Assembly: GCA_031277355.1 (NCBI GenBank)
Contig: JAITMN010000078.1
Location: 1 to 16,338, forward strand
Direction of reading: 5' to 3'
Length of the DNA: 16,338 bases
From: Nevskiaceae bacterium
Lineage (GTDB): Bacteria > Pseudomonadota > Gammaproteobacteria > Steroidobacterales > Steroidobacteraceae
In this document: piece by piece, positions 1 through 7,870 of the stretch
How the letters are laid out: the number at the start of each line of letters is the position of its first letter
Numbering within the stretch: position 1 is the first letter of the stretch
Program-made: the position numbers and the translations under genes
Notes under the pieces: model-generated
What the model was told of the DNA's origin: nothing
What the model saw: only the letters and a program-made list of their open reading frames with translations
Database searches by the model: none

Positions 1-2
1 CC

Positions 3-872
3 ATGCGCTCACCCTTCGTCCTGCTGCAATACGCACTGCCCCAACATCTGATATCGCGCGTGGTAATGGGCTTCACGCGGCTGCGCTGGAAACCGGCGAA
101 AAACGCGCTGATCCGCGCGTTCATGCGCGGCTATCGACCCGATCTGTCCGATGCGCGCATCGCCGACCCGCTGGCCTTCGCAAGCTTCAACGCCTTCTTC
201 ACGCGCGAACTCAAAGACGGCGCGCGACCGCTGGCCGGCGATGCGCTGACGTTGATCAGCCCGGTGGATGGCACATTGAGTCAGGCAGGCGCGATCGACA
301 ACAACCGGCTGCTGCAAGCCAAGGGTCATCACTACACGCTCGAAGCGCTGCTGGCCGGCGCAGCGCCGCAATGGGCAGCCACTTTCCGCGACGGCAGTTT
401 CGCAACGATTTACCTTGCGCCCTACAACTATCACCGCATCCACATGCCCGCCGACGGCACGCTGCGCGAAGCCTGGTATGTGCCGGGCAAGCTGTTCAGC
501 GTCAATGCAGTCACAGCAGCGCAGGTACCCGGACTGTTCGCGCGCAATGAACGCATCGTGCTGTTGTTCGATGGCGTTGCCGGTCCGTTTGCGATGGTGT
601 TCGTCGGTGCGCTGAACGTGGGCAGCATGGCCACCGTATGGCATGGCGACGTCGCACCGCGCAGGCCGCGCCGCGTCACGGCGTTGCCACTGTCGCAGGC
701 GATGCAGCTTGCGATGTCGCGCGGCGCGGAAGCCGGGCGATTCAACATGGGATCAACGGTAATCCTGCTGTTCCCGCCGGAGCGCGCGCAGTTCGATGCC
801 GCATTGACGCCCGGTGTGCGGCTGCGCATGGGTGAAGCCATCGGGCGGTTGCTGCCCTCGCCTTCACCGTGA
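3..872 (+). CDS. psd: Phosphatidylserine decarboxylase proenzyme
   Basis: Makes phosphatidylethanolamine from phosphatidylserine at the inner membrane, the last step of PE synthesis. The 289-residue product matches the usual length of the short proteobacterial enzyme. The family's self-cleavage site is visible as MGST at residues 249-252, where cleavage before Ser251 would leave a small alpha chain with a pyruvoyl group; the E. coli form is LGST. The other catalytic residues also fit: Asp89 in SPVDG, and His144 and His147 in YNYHRIHMP. The N-terminus aligns from memory with E. coli Psd (LQYxLP), so the ATG at 3 is probably the true start, but its ribosome binding site lies outside the window. 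The stop overlaps the next gene's GTG by 4 bases, suggesting translational coupling with epmA. Identification is secure; only the start is unproven. Confidence 0.96.
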   Translation: MRSPFVLLQYALPQHLISRVVMGFTRLRWKPAKNALIRAFMRGYRPDLSDARIADPLAFASFNAFFTRELKDGARPLAGDALTLISPVDGTLSQAGAIDNNRLLQAKGHHYTLEALLAGAAPQWAATFRDGSFATIYLAPYNYHRIHMPADGTLREAWYVPGKLFSVNAVTAAQVPGLFARNERIVLLFDGVAGPFAMVFVGALNVGSMATVWHGDVAPRRPRRVTALPLSQAMQLAMSRGAEAGRFNMGSTVILLFPPERAQFDAALTPGVRLRMGEAIGRLLPSPSP

Positions 873-1834
873 GCAACGACTGGCGCCCCAGCGCATCGCT
901 TGCCCCGCTGCGCCAACGCGCCTCATTGCTGCAAGCCACGCGGCAATTCTTCGCCACACGCCAGGTGCTGGAAGTGCAAACGCCGGTAGCCGTGCGCCAC
1001 GCAGTAACCGACGCGCAACTCTCCTCCTTCGCGCTCAACACACAACCCGCGCGCTTCCTGCACACCTCGCCCGAATACGCGATGAAACGCCTGCTCGCAG
1101 CCGGCAGCGGCGACATCTGGCAGATGACTCAGGTATTCCGCAACGACGAACGCAGCGCGCTGCACAACCCCGAATTCACGATGGTGGAATGGTATCGGCT
1201 GGGCTTCGATCTTGAACGCATCGCACTGGAAACCTGCGAGCTGATCAACGCGCTGCTGATCTGCGCCGGTCAAAGCGCACGCTCGATTCAATCGCTGCGC
1301 TACGCCGACGCGCTGAAGCCCATGCTGGGCGATGACCCACTGGCCTGCGATGTTGCATCACTGCGCGCGGTCAGCATCGAAGCCGGCCTTGCCGCCAGCA
1401 GCGCACACACCGCCACGCGCGATGATCTTCTGGACTTTCTGATCGCCGTGCACATCGGCCCGCAACTCGGGCGCGGCAACCTCACCTGGCTGCACCACTA
1501 CCCCGCCTCGCAAGCCGCACTCGCGCAACTGGATGCGAACGACCCACGCACCGCACTGCGCTTCGAGGTCTACGCCGACGGCATCGAGTTAGCCAACGGT
1601 TTCGTGGAACTTGCGCGCAGCGAAGAACAACGCCAACGCTTCAACGCCGATCTTGCCGAACGGCAGCGGCGCGGATTACCCACGCCAGCCATCGATGAAT
1701 CGCTATTGTCCGCGCTCGATGCCGGACTGCCCGCCTGCGCCGGCGTGGCGCTGGGCTTCGACCGCGCGGTAATGCTGGCGCTACGCGCCCCGCGCATCGA
1801 AGACGTCATCGCCTTCGACTGGGATCACAGCTAA
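869..1834 (+). CDS. epmA: EF-P (R)-beta-lysine ligase EpmA (PoxA/GenX)
   Basis: A truncated class II lysyl-tRNA-synthetase paralogue without the tRNA anticodon-binding domain. It activates (R)-beta-lysine with ATP and joins it to Lys34 of EF-P in the cytoplasm. Class II motif 2 is clear at residues 90-109 (FRNDE to MVEWY), the substrate-site segment ELANGFVEL is at 240-248, and motif 3 is at 292-303 (GVALGFDRAVML). Its 321 residues are close to the 325 of E. coli EpmA. The GTG start within the psd stop (GTGA) is chosen because the N-terminal WRPSASL aligns with the E. coli WQPSASI. No good Shine-Dalgarno is visible, which fits coupling to psd translation. It ends 10 bases from the convergent efp gene, its substrate. 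This is very unlikely to be full lysyl-tRNA synthetase because the N-terminal OB-fold is absent. Confidence 0.96.
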   Translation: MSNDWRPSASLAPLRQRASLLQATRQFFATRQVLEVQTPVAVRHAVTDAQLSSFALNTQPARFLHTSPEYAMKRLLAAGSGDIWQMTQVFRNDERSALHNPEFTMVEWYRLGFDLERIALETCELINALLICAGQSARSIQSLRYADALKPMLGDDPLACDVASLRAVSIEAGLAASSAHTATRDDLLDFLIAVHIGPQLGRGNLTWLHHYPASQAALAQLDANDPRTALRFEVYADGIELANGFVELARSEEQRQRFNADLAERQRRGLPTPAIDESLLSALDAGLPACAGVALGFDRAVMLALRAPRIEDVIAFDWDHS

Positions 1835-1844
1835 CGTCCCGCGC

Positions 1845-2411
1845 TTACTTCGCCCGCGAAATATATTCACCCGTGCGCGTGTCGATCTTCAGCACTTCGC
1901 CTTCATTGATGAACAGCGGCACGCGCACCACCGCGCCGGTTTCCAGCTTCGCCGGCTTCTGACCACCGGTGGCGGTATCCCCGCGCAGCCCCGGATCGGT
2001 CTCCACCACTTTCAGATCGATGTGCGGCGGCGGCGTCACCACCAGCGGCACACCATTCCACAAGGTCACGATGCAGGTGATGCCATCTTTCAGCCACTTG
2101 GCGTTATCACCCACCGCCGCAGCCCCTGCGGTGTATTGCTCGAAGCTGTCGGGCACCATGAAGTGCCAGAAGTCCCCGTCGGCATACAGATATTGCATGT
2201 CCGTATCGACCACGTCGGCGGCATCAACGCTGTCGCCGGACTTGAACGTCCGCTCCACGGTGCGCCCCGTCTTCAGATTGCGCACCTTCACGCGATTGAA
2301 AGCCTGGCCCTTGCCCGGCTTGACCATCTCGTTCTCGACGATCACGAACGGATCGTTGTCGAGAAGAATCTTCAGACCGGATTTGAATTCACTGGTGTTG
2401 TAGCTCGCCAT
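1845..2411 (-). CDS. efp: Elongation factor P
   Basis: A tRNA-shaped, three-domain translation factor that binds between the P and E sites and rescues ribosomes stalled at polyproline. It has the usual 188 residues. The modified residue is visible: Lys34 in the loop KPGKGQAF (31-38), the beta-lysylation acceptor. Rhamnosylated EF-P carries Arg here instead, so the Lys agrees with the presence of epmA and epmB on both sides. The C-terminal OB domain ends in TRTGEYISRAK. The ATG at 2411 is fixed by alignment with the E. coli MATYYSND start. The sequence in front of it holds only a weak Shine-Dalgarno and a small inverted repeat (2419-2431). The hydroxylase EpmC, which acts after lysylation in E. 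coli, is not in the window. Confidence 0.98.
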   Translation of the reverse strand: MASYNTSEFKSGLKILLDNDPFVIVENEMVKPGKGQAFNRVKVRNLKTGRTVERTFKSGDSVDAADVVDTDMQYLYADGDFWHFMVPDSFEQYTAGAAAVGDNAKWLKDGITCIVTLWNGVPLVVTPPPHIDLKVVETDPGLRGDTATGGQKPAKLETGAVVRVPLFINEGEVLKIDTRTGEYISRAK

Positions 2412-2418
2412 GTCACTA

Positions 2419-2431
2419 CCGCAGAATGCGG
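2419..2431. promoter_or_regulatory. Small perfect inverted repeat between efp and epmB
   Basis: CCGCA-GAA-TGCGG is a perfect 5-base inverted repeat with a 3-base centre, 8 bases upstream of the efp ATG and 20 bases upstream of the preferred epmB ATG. In efp mRNA it would form a small hairpin where a Shine-Dalgarno normally sits, and no strong one is otherwise visible. It could affect efp initiation, act as a small operator, or be chance in GC-rich DNA. The roughly 40-base divergent gap is too short for two full promoters, so at least one promoter probably lies inside coding sequence. Confidence 0.3.
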
Positions 2432-2451
2432 GCCATGCAAAAGGGGCGCGA

Positions 2452-3561
2452 ATGATAGCGGCTCAGCCCACCGACCGCCACACGGATGCGCCGGGCTGGC
2501 AAAGGCCAGTCTGGCAACAGGAATTGGCCCAGGCCGTCCACGATCCATTGGAATTGCTGGCGTTGCTGGATTTGAAACCCGCGCAATTGCATCCGCCGCA
2601 AACCGCCGAATCGCTGCGCGCAGCCTCGCGCACCTTCGGCTTGCGCGTGCCACGAAGCTATATCCGGCGCATGCGCCGTGGCGATCCGCGCGACCCGCTG
2701 CTGGCGCAGGTACTGAGTTCAGGTGCGGAACTGGCCGACGTACCCGGCTTCAACGCCGACCCGCTGGCCGAATCTGCCGCACGCCGCGCGCCGGACCTGC
2801 TGCACAAATACCAGGGCCGCGCGCTGCTGATCACCACCGGCGCCTGCGCGGTGCATTGCCGCTACTGCTTTCGGCGGCATTTCGACTACCAGCCTGAACC
2901 GCAGGATTCCCGGCCCGGCGATTCACCCCGGCAGGGGCCGCAACGCTGGACGCAGGCGCTCGACATCGTGCGCAACGACGCCTCCATCACCGAGCTGATC
3001 CTCAGCGGCGGCGACCCGCTATCGCTGAGCAATGCGCGTCTGACCTGGCTGCTGGAAGCGGCCAACGCAATCGGGCACCTGCAACGCATCCGCCTGCACA
3101 CGCGCACGCCCATCGTGCTGCCCTCGCGCGTGGACTCTGGCCTGCTCCAGGCGCTGCAAGCGGTGCGCGGCGATCTGATCATCGTCGTCCACACCAACCA
3201 CTCCGCCGAACTGAGCGACGAAGTCTGCGCCGCACTGCGCGCACTGCGCGAAACCTCGAAGCTGCTGCTGAACCAGACCGTGCTGCTGGCCGGCGTCAAC
3301 GACGACGCCGACACGCTCGCCTCATTGTCGCAGCGCCTGTTCGACTGCGGTGTGCTGCCCTACTACCTGCACCAGCTCGACCACGTCGCCGGCGCAGCGC
3401 ACTTTGAAGTGCCCGACGCACGCGCGCTGGAATTGCAGGCCGCCGTCAACGCCCGCCTGCCGGGCTACCTCGTGCCCAAGCTGGTGCGCGAGGTGGCCGG
3501 CGCACCGGCAAAACTGCCGCTGCCGCCACCGCCGGCGCGAATCGGCCCCGACTGTGCCTGA
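2452..3561 (+). CDS. epmB: L-lysine 2,3-aminomutase EpmB
   Basis: A radical-SAM, PLP-dependent enzyme that turns L-lysine into (R)-beta-lysine, the donor used by EpmA for EF-P. With this start it has 369 residues. The [4Fe-4S] motif CAVHCRYC uses Cys132, Cys136 and Cys139. The SAM-binding SGGDPL is at 185-190, and the PLP lysine is probably Lys343 in GYLVPKLVRE. An ATG at 2410 in the same frame would add 14 residues, but it overlaps the efp start codon and has no ribosome binding site. The ATG at 2452 follows AAGGGG (2441-2446) and leaves an N-terminus of E. coli-like length. A stretch after the FeS motif (about residues 146-166) is longer than in E. coli EpmB, from memory. The C-terminus is rich in proline. 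Catabolic lysine aminomutases are longer, so with efp and epmA adjacent the EpmB call is firm. Confidence 0.95.
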   Translation: MIAAQPTDRHTDAPGWQRPVWQQELAQAVHDPLELLALLDLKPAQLHPPQTAESLRAASRTFGLRVPRSYIRRMRRGDPRDPLLAQVLSSGAELADVPGFNADPLAESAARRAPDLLHKYQGRALLITTGACAVHCRYCFRRHFDYQPEPQDSRPGDSPRQGPQRWTQALDIVRNDASITELILSGGDPLSLSNARLTWLLEAANAIGHLQRIRLHTRTPIVLPSRVDSGLLQALQAVRGDLIIVVHTNHSAELSDEVCAALRALRETSKLLLNQTVLLAGVNDDADTLASLSQRLFDCGVLPYYLHQLDHVAGAAHFEVPDARALELQAAVNARLPGYLVPKLVREVAGAPAKLPLPPPPARIGPDCA

Positions 3562-3624
3562 ACTCACAAACTGCGCAAGCAGGTCCGGCTAAACTCTTCA
3601 CGACATATTGCCCGGAGACTTCCC

Positions 3625-5277
3625 GTGCCCGACACCGCCGCCGTACCGCTGATCGTCGCCAGTGCCACGGTCGATCCCGTCGAAGCGTTGAACAGCCTTC
3701 TGCGTCGCAACGCCGTTGCGGCCCACTGCACCTGGCTCGCCAGTCTCAAAAATCTTCCCGAGACGCTGCAACGGCTGAACCCTCAGCTGCTGATCTGCGT
3801 AACGCCCACCGGCAACGAATTGCCAGCCATCGCGCGCGTGCGAAACCGCATCGCCCCCGACGTGCCGCTGCTGGCGATACGGCCGGAGACCAACGACTGG
3901 ACGATTGCCTCCGACATGGGCAGCGGCGCCTGCGACAGCGTGGCGATGAATTGCCCCGAGCGCATATACGCGGTGATTGCCCGTGAATTGAAGGCGCGCC
4001 AGACGCAGCGCGAACTGCGCGCAGCGCTGCGATCGGCGCAGGACTACCGTCAGCAACTCGACACGCTGCTGACGCTGTCGAACGATGCCATCGCGGTGGC
4101 GCAGGAAGGCATCATCACGCGCGTCAATGCGTCCTGGCTGATGTTGATGGGCATCACCGACGCCAATGCATTGCTGGGCCAGCCGGCGATGGACCTGTTC
4201 AACGAGTCCACGCATGCCGCGCTGCGAACGGCCATTGCAGCCTGCCAACAGGGACGCCACGACGCGCTGCCACTGCGCGCCAGCCTGCTGACTCAGGACG
4301 GCGGCTCGACGGATGTGGAACTGATGCTCTCGTCAGGGCAGCGCGACGGCGAACCCTGCGTGCATCTGATCGTGCCCGCCCCGGCGCGCCGCCCCCGAGC
4401 CAGCAGCCGTTCGGCCACCCGCACCGATACCGGCGCGCAATCTCCATCCGAAGACACCACCGCGAAGCAAATCAGCGCAGCGCTGCAACAGAATCGCTTC
4501 CGGCTCGTGCAGCAGCCGATCACGCGCCTCGACGGCGAGGGCCTGCCGATGTTCGACACGCTGCTGCGCATGACGGACGCCACGGGCAGGCAAATCCTGC
4601 CCGCCAGTTTCATGCCGGTGGCCGAGCGCCATGGGCTGGTGCGCGCAATCGACCGCTGGATGCTGCACACGGCGGCAAGAGCCGCGCACGACAGCGGCGG
4701 CTGCCTGTTCGTGCCGCTGTCGCAGGTGAGCGCGCTGGACGCCACGCTGCTGCCCTGGCTGCGCAAGCTGCTGGCCTCGATGCAACTGGACCCGCAGCGC
4801 CTGTGCATCGAAGTAACTGAAGCGACAGCCACAACCCACCTCAACGGCATCTGCAAACTGGCGCAGGACCTGCACGACATCGGCCTGCGCTTCGCACTGG
4901 CGGCTTTCGGCGCCGACGTCGACTCGATTCAATTGCTCGAACGTGTGCCGCTGGATTTCATCAAGATCGACGGCTCGCTGATACGCGGCCTGTCGGCAAG
5001 CCCATCGCAACAGGATGACGTGCGCGCGCTGGTGGAAACGGCCAGCCAGCGGGGCATCGGCACCATCGCCGAACGGGCCGACAATGCCAACACGATGGCG
5101 TTGCTGTGGAAGATGGGCGTGCAGTACCTGCAAGGCCACCTGACGCAAGCGCCCGAAGACGTGCGGCTTGGCGTCACGGGCACCGGGCTGCGGCCGCCCG
5201 ATCTGGCCGGCATCGAAACCTCCGGCATCCACAAAAACAACGATTCAGGGGAACCTCAGGGGTTTTTTCGCGACTAA
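3625..5277 (+). CDS. FimX-like pseudo-receiver/PAS/degenerate EAL protein
   Basis: A 550-residue cytoplasmic signalling protein with no membrane segment. Residues 8-120 look like a receiver fold, but no aspartate sits at the expected phosphorylation strand (LLICVTPTG, 55-63) or in the acidic pocket (LIVASAT, 9-15). A short helical linker leads to a PAS domain (about 140-252), then a charged linker, then an EAL domain (283-512). Key EAL residues have changed: EAL reads DTL (311-313), the NLS asparagine is Pro364, and the DDFG pair is Ala426-Ala427. Glu396, Lys448 (FIKIDG) and Gln503 remain. It is therefore unlikely to hydrolyse c-di-GMP and more likely binds it, as FimX does, although here no GGDEF domain is present. 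The GTG start is supported by GGAG at 3614-3617 with a 7-base spacer; 63 bases separate it from epmB. No pilus gene lies nearby, so the output is unknown. Confidence 0.85.
   Translation: MPDTAAVPLIVASATVDPVEALNSLLRRNAVAAHCTWLASLKNLPETLQRLNPQLLICVTPTGNELPAIARVRNRIAPDVPLLAIRPETNDWTIASDMGSGACDSVAMNCPERIYAVIARELKARQTQRELRAALRSAQDYRQQLDTLLTLSNDAIAVAQEGIITRVNASWLMLMGITDANALLGQPAMDLFNESTHAALRTAIAACQQGRHDALPLRASLLTQDGGSTDVELMLSSGQRDGEPCVHLIVPAPARRPRASSRSATRTDTGAQSPSEDTTAKQISAALQQNRFRLVQQPITRLDGEGLPMFDTLLRMTDATGRQILPASFMPVAERHGLVRAIDRWMLHTAARAAHDSGGCLFVPLSQVSALDATLLPWLRKLLASMQLDPQRLCIEVTEATATTHLNGICKLAQDLHDIGLRFALAAFGADVDSIQLLERVPLDFIKIDGSLIRGLSASPSQQDDVRALVETASQRGIGTIAERADNANTMALLWKMGVQYLQGHLTQAPEDVRLGVTGTGLRPPDLAGIETSGIHKNNDSGEPQGFFRD
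5250..5268 (+). terminator. Weak terminator-like hairpin in the end of the EAL gene
   Basis: AACCT (5252-5256) can pair with GGGTT (5260-5264) across a 3-base loop, with one T-G wobble, and a run of six T follows directly (5263-5268). The element lies within the last codons of the EAL gene, before its TAA at 5275-5277. TCAGGGG also occurs twice, 11 bases apart (5246-5262). The stem is short, so termination would be partial at best. Confidence 0.3.
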
Positions 5278-5290
5278 ATGAGGGTATACT
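5263..5290 (+). promoter_or_regulatory. Candidate sigma-70 promoter of the DUF1592 operon
   Basis: TATACT at 5285-5290 differs from the -10 consensus by one base and sits just past the stop of the EAL gene in an AT-rich patch that stands out locally. The only -35 candidate is the T run at 5263-5268, 16 bases upstream, which matches TTGACA poorly. The site lies 57 bases in front of the preferred ATG at 5347, a reasonable leader length. The -10 is attractive, the -35 is not. Confidence 0.4.
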
Positions 5291-5346
5291 GATTAGTCAT
5301 CGGAGACTTCATACTTGTGGCGCTGTCTTGTCTTTGGGGGCTTAGC

Positions 5347-7854
5347 ATGAGAACGAAGCGCACTGGGCGGCATTTCACCGCCCTTGCCGGTCTGGTAACC
5401 CTTGGCACGATGGGTGCAGCGATGGCCGCCGAGCCAGCCGCCGCCCCGTCCGACGCCAATCACGCCCAATGGGCGCTGATTGAGGAATACTGCTACAAAT
5501 GCCATAACACGGAAGACTGGGCAGGCAGTGTCGCCTTCGACACGATGTCCGCCGACAGTGTCCCCGGCGAAGCCAAGGTCTGGGAAATGGCCATCAAGAA
5601 GCTGCGCAGCGGCTTGATGCCGCCTCCGGGCAACGATCAGCCGGAAGGCGCCGCCGTAGCGGGCCTTGTTTCCTGGCTCGAAACCACGCTCGACAAGGCT
5701 CAGACGACGCCCTATGCCGGCTATGTGCCGCTGCGTCGCCTGAATCGCCGCGAGTACGCCAATGCCGTGCGCGATCTGCTGGGCCTTGAGATCGACGCCG
5801 CCACGTGGCTGCCGCAAGACCAGCTCAAAGACGATTTCGACAACAACGCCGAACTGCTGCAAATGACCCCGGCCTTCATGGACCAGGCGGTCAGCGCAGC
5901 GCGCTCGCTGGCGTTGCTGGCAGTGGGCGATCCGAAATCCGTGCCGCTTGAAACCAACTACGGCCCGGTGCCCAACATGATCCTCTCGCTGGCCGCTGCG
6001 CCCGCAGCAGGCTCCGGCAATCAGCAGCGCTACAAAGACGGCATGCCCTTCGGCACGCGCGGCGGCATGAGCGTGGTGCACAACTTCCCGGCCGACGGCG
6101 AATATGTGCTCACCATCGGCGACATGGCGCTGGCGCGCACGGTGCCGAACATGGAGTTCGAGAACACCGTCATCGCGCTGCTCGACGGCAAGGAAATCTG
6201 GCGCACGCAGATCGGCGGCGAGGAAGACCACAAAGCCATCGACCAGAAGCTCGACGACGCGGTGTTCAAGATCAACAGCCGCCTGAAAGACATCCACTTC
6301 AACGCCACGGCGGGCCAGCACACGGTGGCCGTCACGTTCCTGCGCCGCAGCTATGCCGAAGACGATGGCCGCACGCTGCAATTCCAGGGCGGCGATGATC
6401 GTCGTTCGGCCAACGTGCTTGAAGGCGGCCAGCATCGCGTGCAGGCCGTGCATGCCTTCCACATCAAGGGCCCCGTGAACATCACCGGCATGAGCGATTC
6501 AGTCACTCGCCAGAAAATCTTCACCTGCAAGCCGACCGGCCCCGCCGAGGAGCGTCCCTGCGCCGAGAAGATCATCGGCAGCCTGGCGCATCAGGCTTTC
6601 CGCCGCCCGGTGAGCACCGACGACATCGCCCCGCTGATGGCCTTCTACGACCGCACCAGCAAGATCGACGGCTTCGAAGCCGGCGTGCGCGAGTCGCTGG
6701 CGGCCATCCTCGCCAGCCCCTACTTCCTCTACCGCGCCGAAGCCAACGTCGACACCGGCGCCCGCGAGCTCACCGATCTGGAATTGGCCTCGCGTCTGTC
6801 CTTCTTCCTGTGGAGCAGCCTGCCCGACGCCGAACTGCTCGCCGTCGCGGAGAAGAACGAGCTGTCGAAGCCCGACGTGCTGAAGGCCCAGGTGCGCCGG
6901 ATGATGGCCGACCCGAAGGCCATCTCGCTGACGCGCGACTTCGCCTTCCAGTGGCTGAACGTGGCGAAGATGGACACCATCGTTCCCTCGGCCGCGCTGT
7001 TCGGCCACGCCAGCGGTGTGTATGACCCGCGCCCGGCGTTCAAGAAGGAACTGGAACTGTTCATGGACAGCATCCTGCGTTCCGACCGCCCGGTCACCGA
7101 CCTGCTCACCGCCGATTACACCTACCTGAACGAACAGGTGGCGCTGATCTACGGCATGGAAGACATCCGTGGCAACGGCTTCCACAAGGTCACGCTGAAA
7201 GACCCGAACCGCCACGGTCTGCTGGGCAAGGGCGCGATCCTGATGCTCACCGCCAACCCGAACCGCACGGCTCCGGTGTTGCGCGGCGCGTGGATCATGG
7301 AGCGCATCCTCGGCACGCCGCCGGCCACCCCGCCGCCGAACGTGCCCGACCTGGGCGAAGCCGTGAAGGGCAAGCCCGCCACGGTGCGCGAACAAGTGGA
7401 AATCCATCGCCGCAACGCAGCCTGCGCCAGCTGCCATGCCGTGATGGATCCGCTGGGCTTCGCGCTGGAAAACTTCGACACCGTGGGCCAGTACCGCGCC
7501 ATCGACCCGCAATCGCGGCTGCCCATCGACTCGGCCGCCAAGATGCCCGATGGCACACCGCTGACCGGCCCCTCCGATCTGCACAAGGCGTTGGCCTCGC
7601 GCAGCGGTCAACTCACGCAGATCATCACCGAGAAACTGATGACCTACGCCGTGGGCCGGCAAGTCGATTTCAACGACATGCCCACCGTGCGTCGCATCGT
7701 GCGCGACGCGCAGACCCAGAACCTCACGTTTGAATCCATCGTGATGGGCGTGGTGAACAGCGATGCCTTCCGCCGGCGTGCGCCGGCGCCAGCGCTGCCC
7801 GCCACCACCACCGCACAAGTTGTTTCCCCTGACGTCAATTCGCCTGTTCGTTAA
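5347..7854 (+). CDS. Exported di-haem DUF1592-family protein
   Basis: An 835-residue protein of unknown biochemical role. It starts with a Sec signal peptide (basic n-region, hydrophobic core to about 26, AMA before AEP). The domain order follows the planctomycete-type series: cytochrome c-like part with CYKCH (Cys49, Cys52, His53; possible Met91 ligand in LMPPPG), DUF1587 (about 127-190), a beta-rich insert (about 240-375), DUF1595 (392-460, Cys394 and Cys405), DUF1592 (about 465-600), DUF1588 with a second haem motif CASCH (Cys693, Cys696, His697), and DUF1585 at the C-terminus. It should be a periplasmic c-type cytochrome; the substrate is unknown. The ATG at 5347 is preferred, with GGGGG 6 bases upstream and a normal signal peptide. 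A GTG at 5317 would add 10 residues, with GGAG 11 bases before it. It is first of four closely spaced genes. Confidence 0.88.
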   Translation: MRTKRTGRHFTALAGLVTLGTMGAAMAAEPAAAPSDANHAQWALIEEYCYKCHNTEDWAGSVAFDTMSADSVPGEAKVWEMAIKKLRSGLMPPPGNDQPEGAAVAGLVSWLETTLDKAQTTPYAGYVPLRRLNRREYANAVRDLLGLEIDAATWLPQDQLKDDFDNNAELLQMTPAFMDQAVSAARSLALLAVGDPKSVPLETNYGPVPNMILSLAAAPAAGSGNQQRYKDGMPFGTRGGMSVVHNFPADGEYVLTIGDMALARTVPNMEFENTVIALLDGKEIWRTQIGGEEDHKAIDQKLDDAVFKINSRLKDIHFNATAGQHTVAVTFLRRSYAEDDGRTLQFQGGDDRRSANVLEGGQHRVQAVHAFHIKGPVNITGMSDSVTRQKIFTCKPTGPAEERPCAEKIIGSLAHQAFRRPVSTDDIAPLMAFYDRTSKIDGFEAGVRESLAAILASPYFLYRAEANVDTGARELTDLELASRLSFFLWSSLPDAELLAVAEKNELSKPDVLKAQVRRMMADPKAISLTRDFAFQWLNVAKMDTIVPSAALFGHASGVYDPRPAFKKELELFMDSILRSDRPVTDLLTADYTYLNEQVALIYGMEDIRGNGFHKVTLKDPNRHGLLGKGAILMLTANPNRTAPVLRGAWIMERILGTPPATPPPNVPDLGEAVKGKPATVREQVEIHRRNAACASCHAVMDPLGFALENFDTVGQYRAIDPQSRLPIDSAAKMPDGTPLTGPSDLHKALASRSGQLTQIITEKLMTYAVGRQVDFNDMPTVRRIVRDAQTQNLTFESIVMGVVNSDAFRRRAPAPALPATTTAQVVSPDVNSPVR

Positions 7855-7860
7855 GAGACC

Positions 7861-7865
7861 GGAGG
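7861..7865 (+). promoter_or_regulatory. Ribosome binding site fixing the DUF1552 start
   Basis: GGAGG, a full Shine-Dalgarno core, lies 5 bases before the ATG at 7871 and 6 bases after the TAA of the preceding gene. It decides against the in-frame ATG at 7763, which lies inside the upstream gene and would put 36 extra residues in front of the twin-arginine motif. Confidence 0.8.
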
Positions 7866-7870
7866 CTCAC

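Noticed and set aside
2410..2451. Upstream ATG for epmB
   Set aside because: It shares bases with the efp start codon, lacks a ribosome binding site, and adds 14 residues not expected in EpmB.
2022..2897. Plus-strand open frame across efp and the start of epmB
   Set aside because: Overlaps two certain genes and has no family-like sequence.
5293..7818. Minus-strand open frames of 389 and 439 codons under the DUF1592 gene
   Set aside because: Opposite two haem motifs and several recognised domains; composition is typical of antisense frames in GC-rich DNA.
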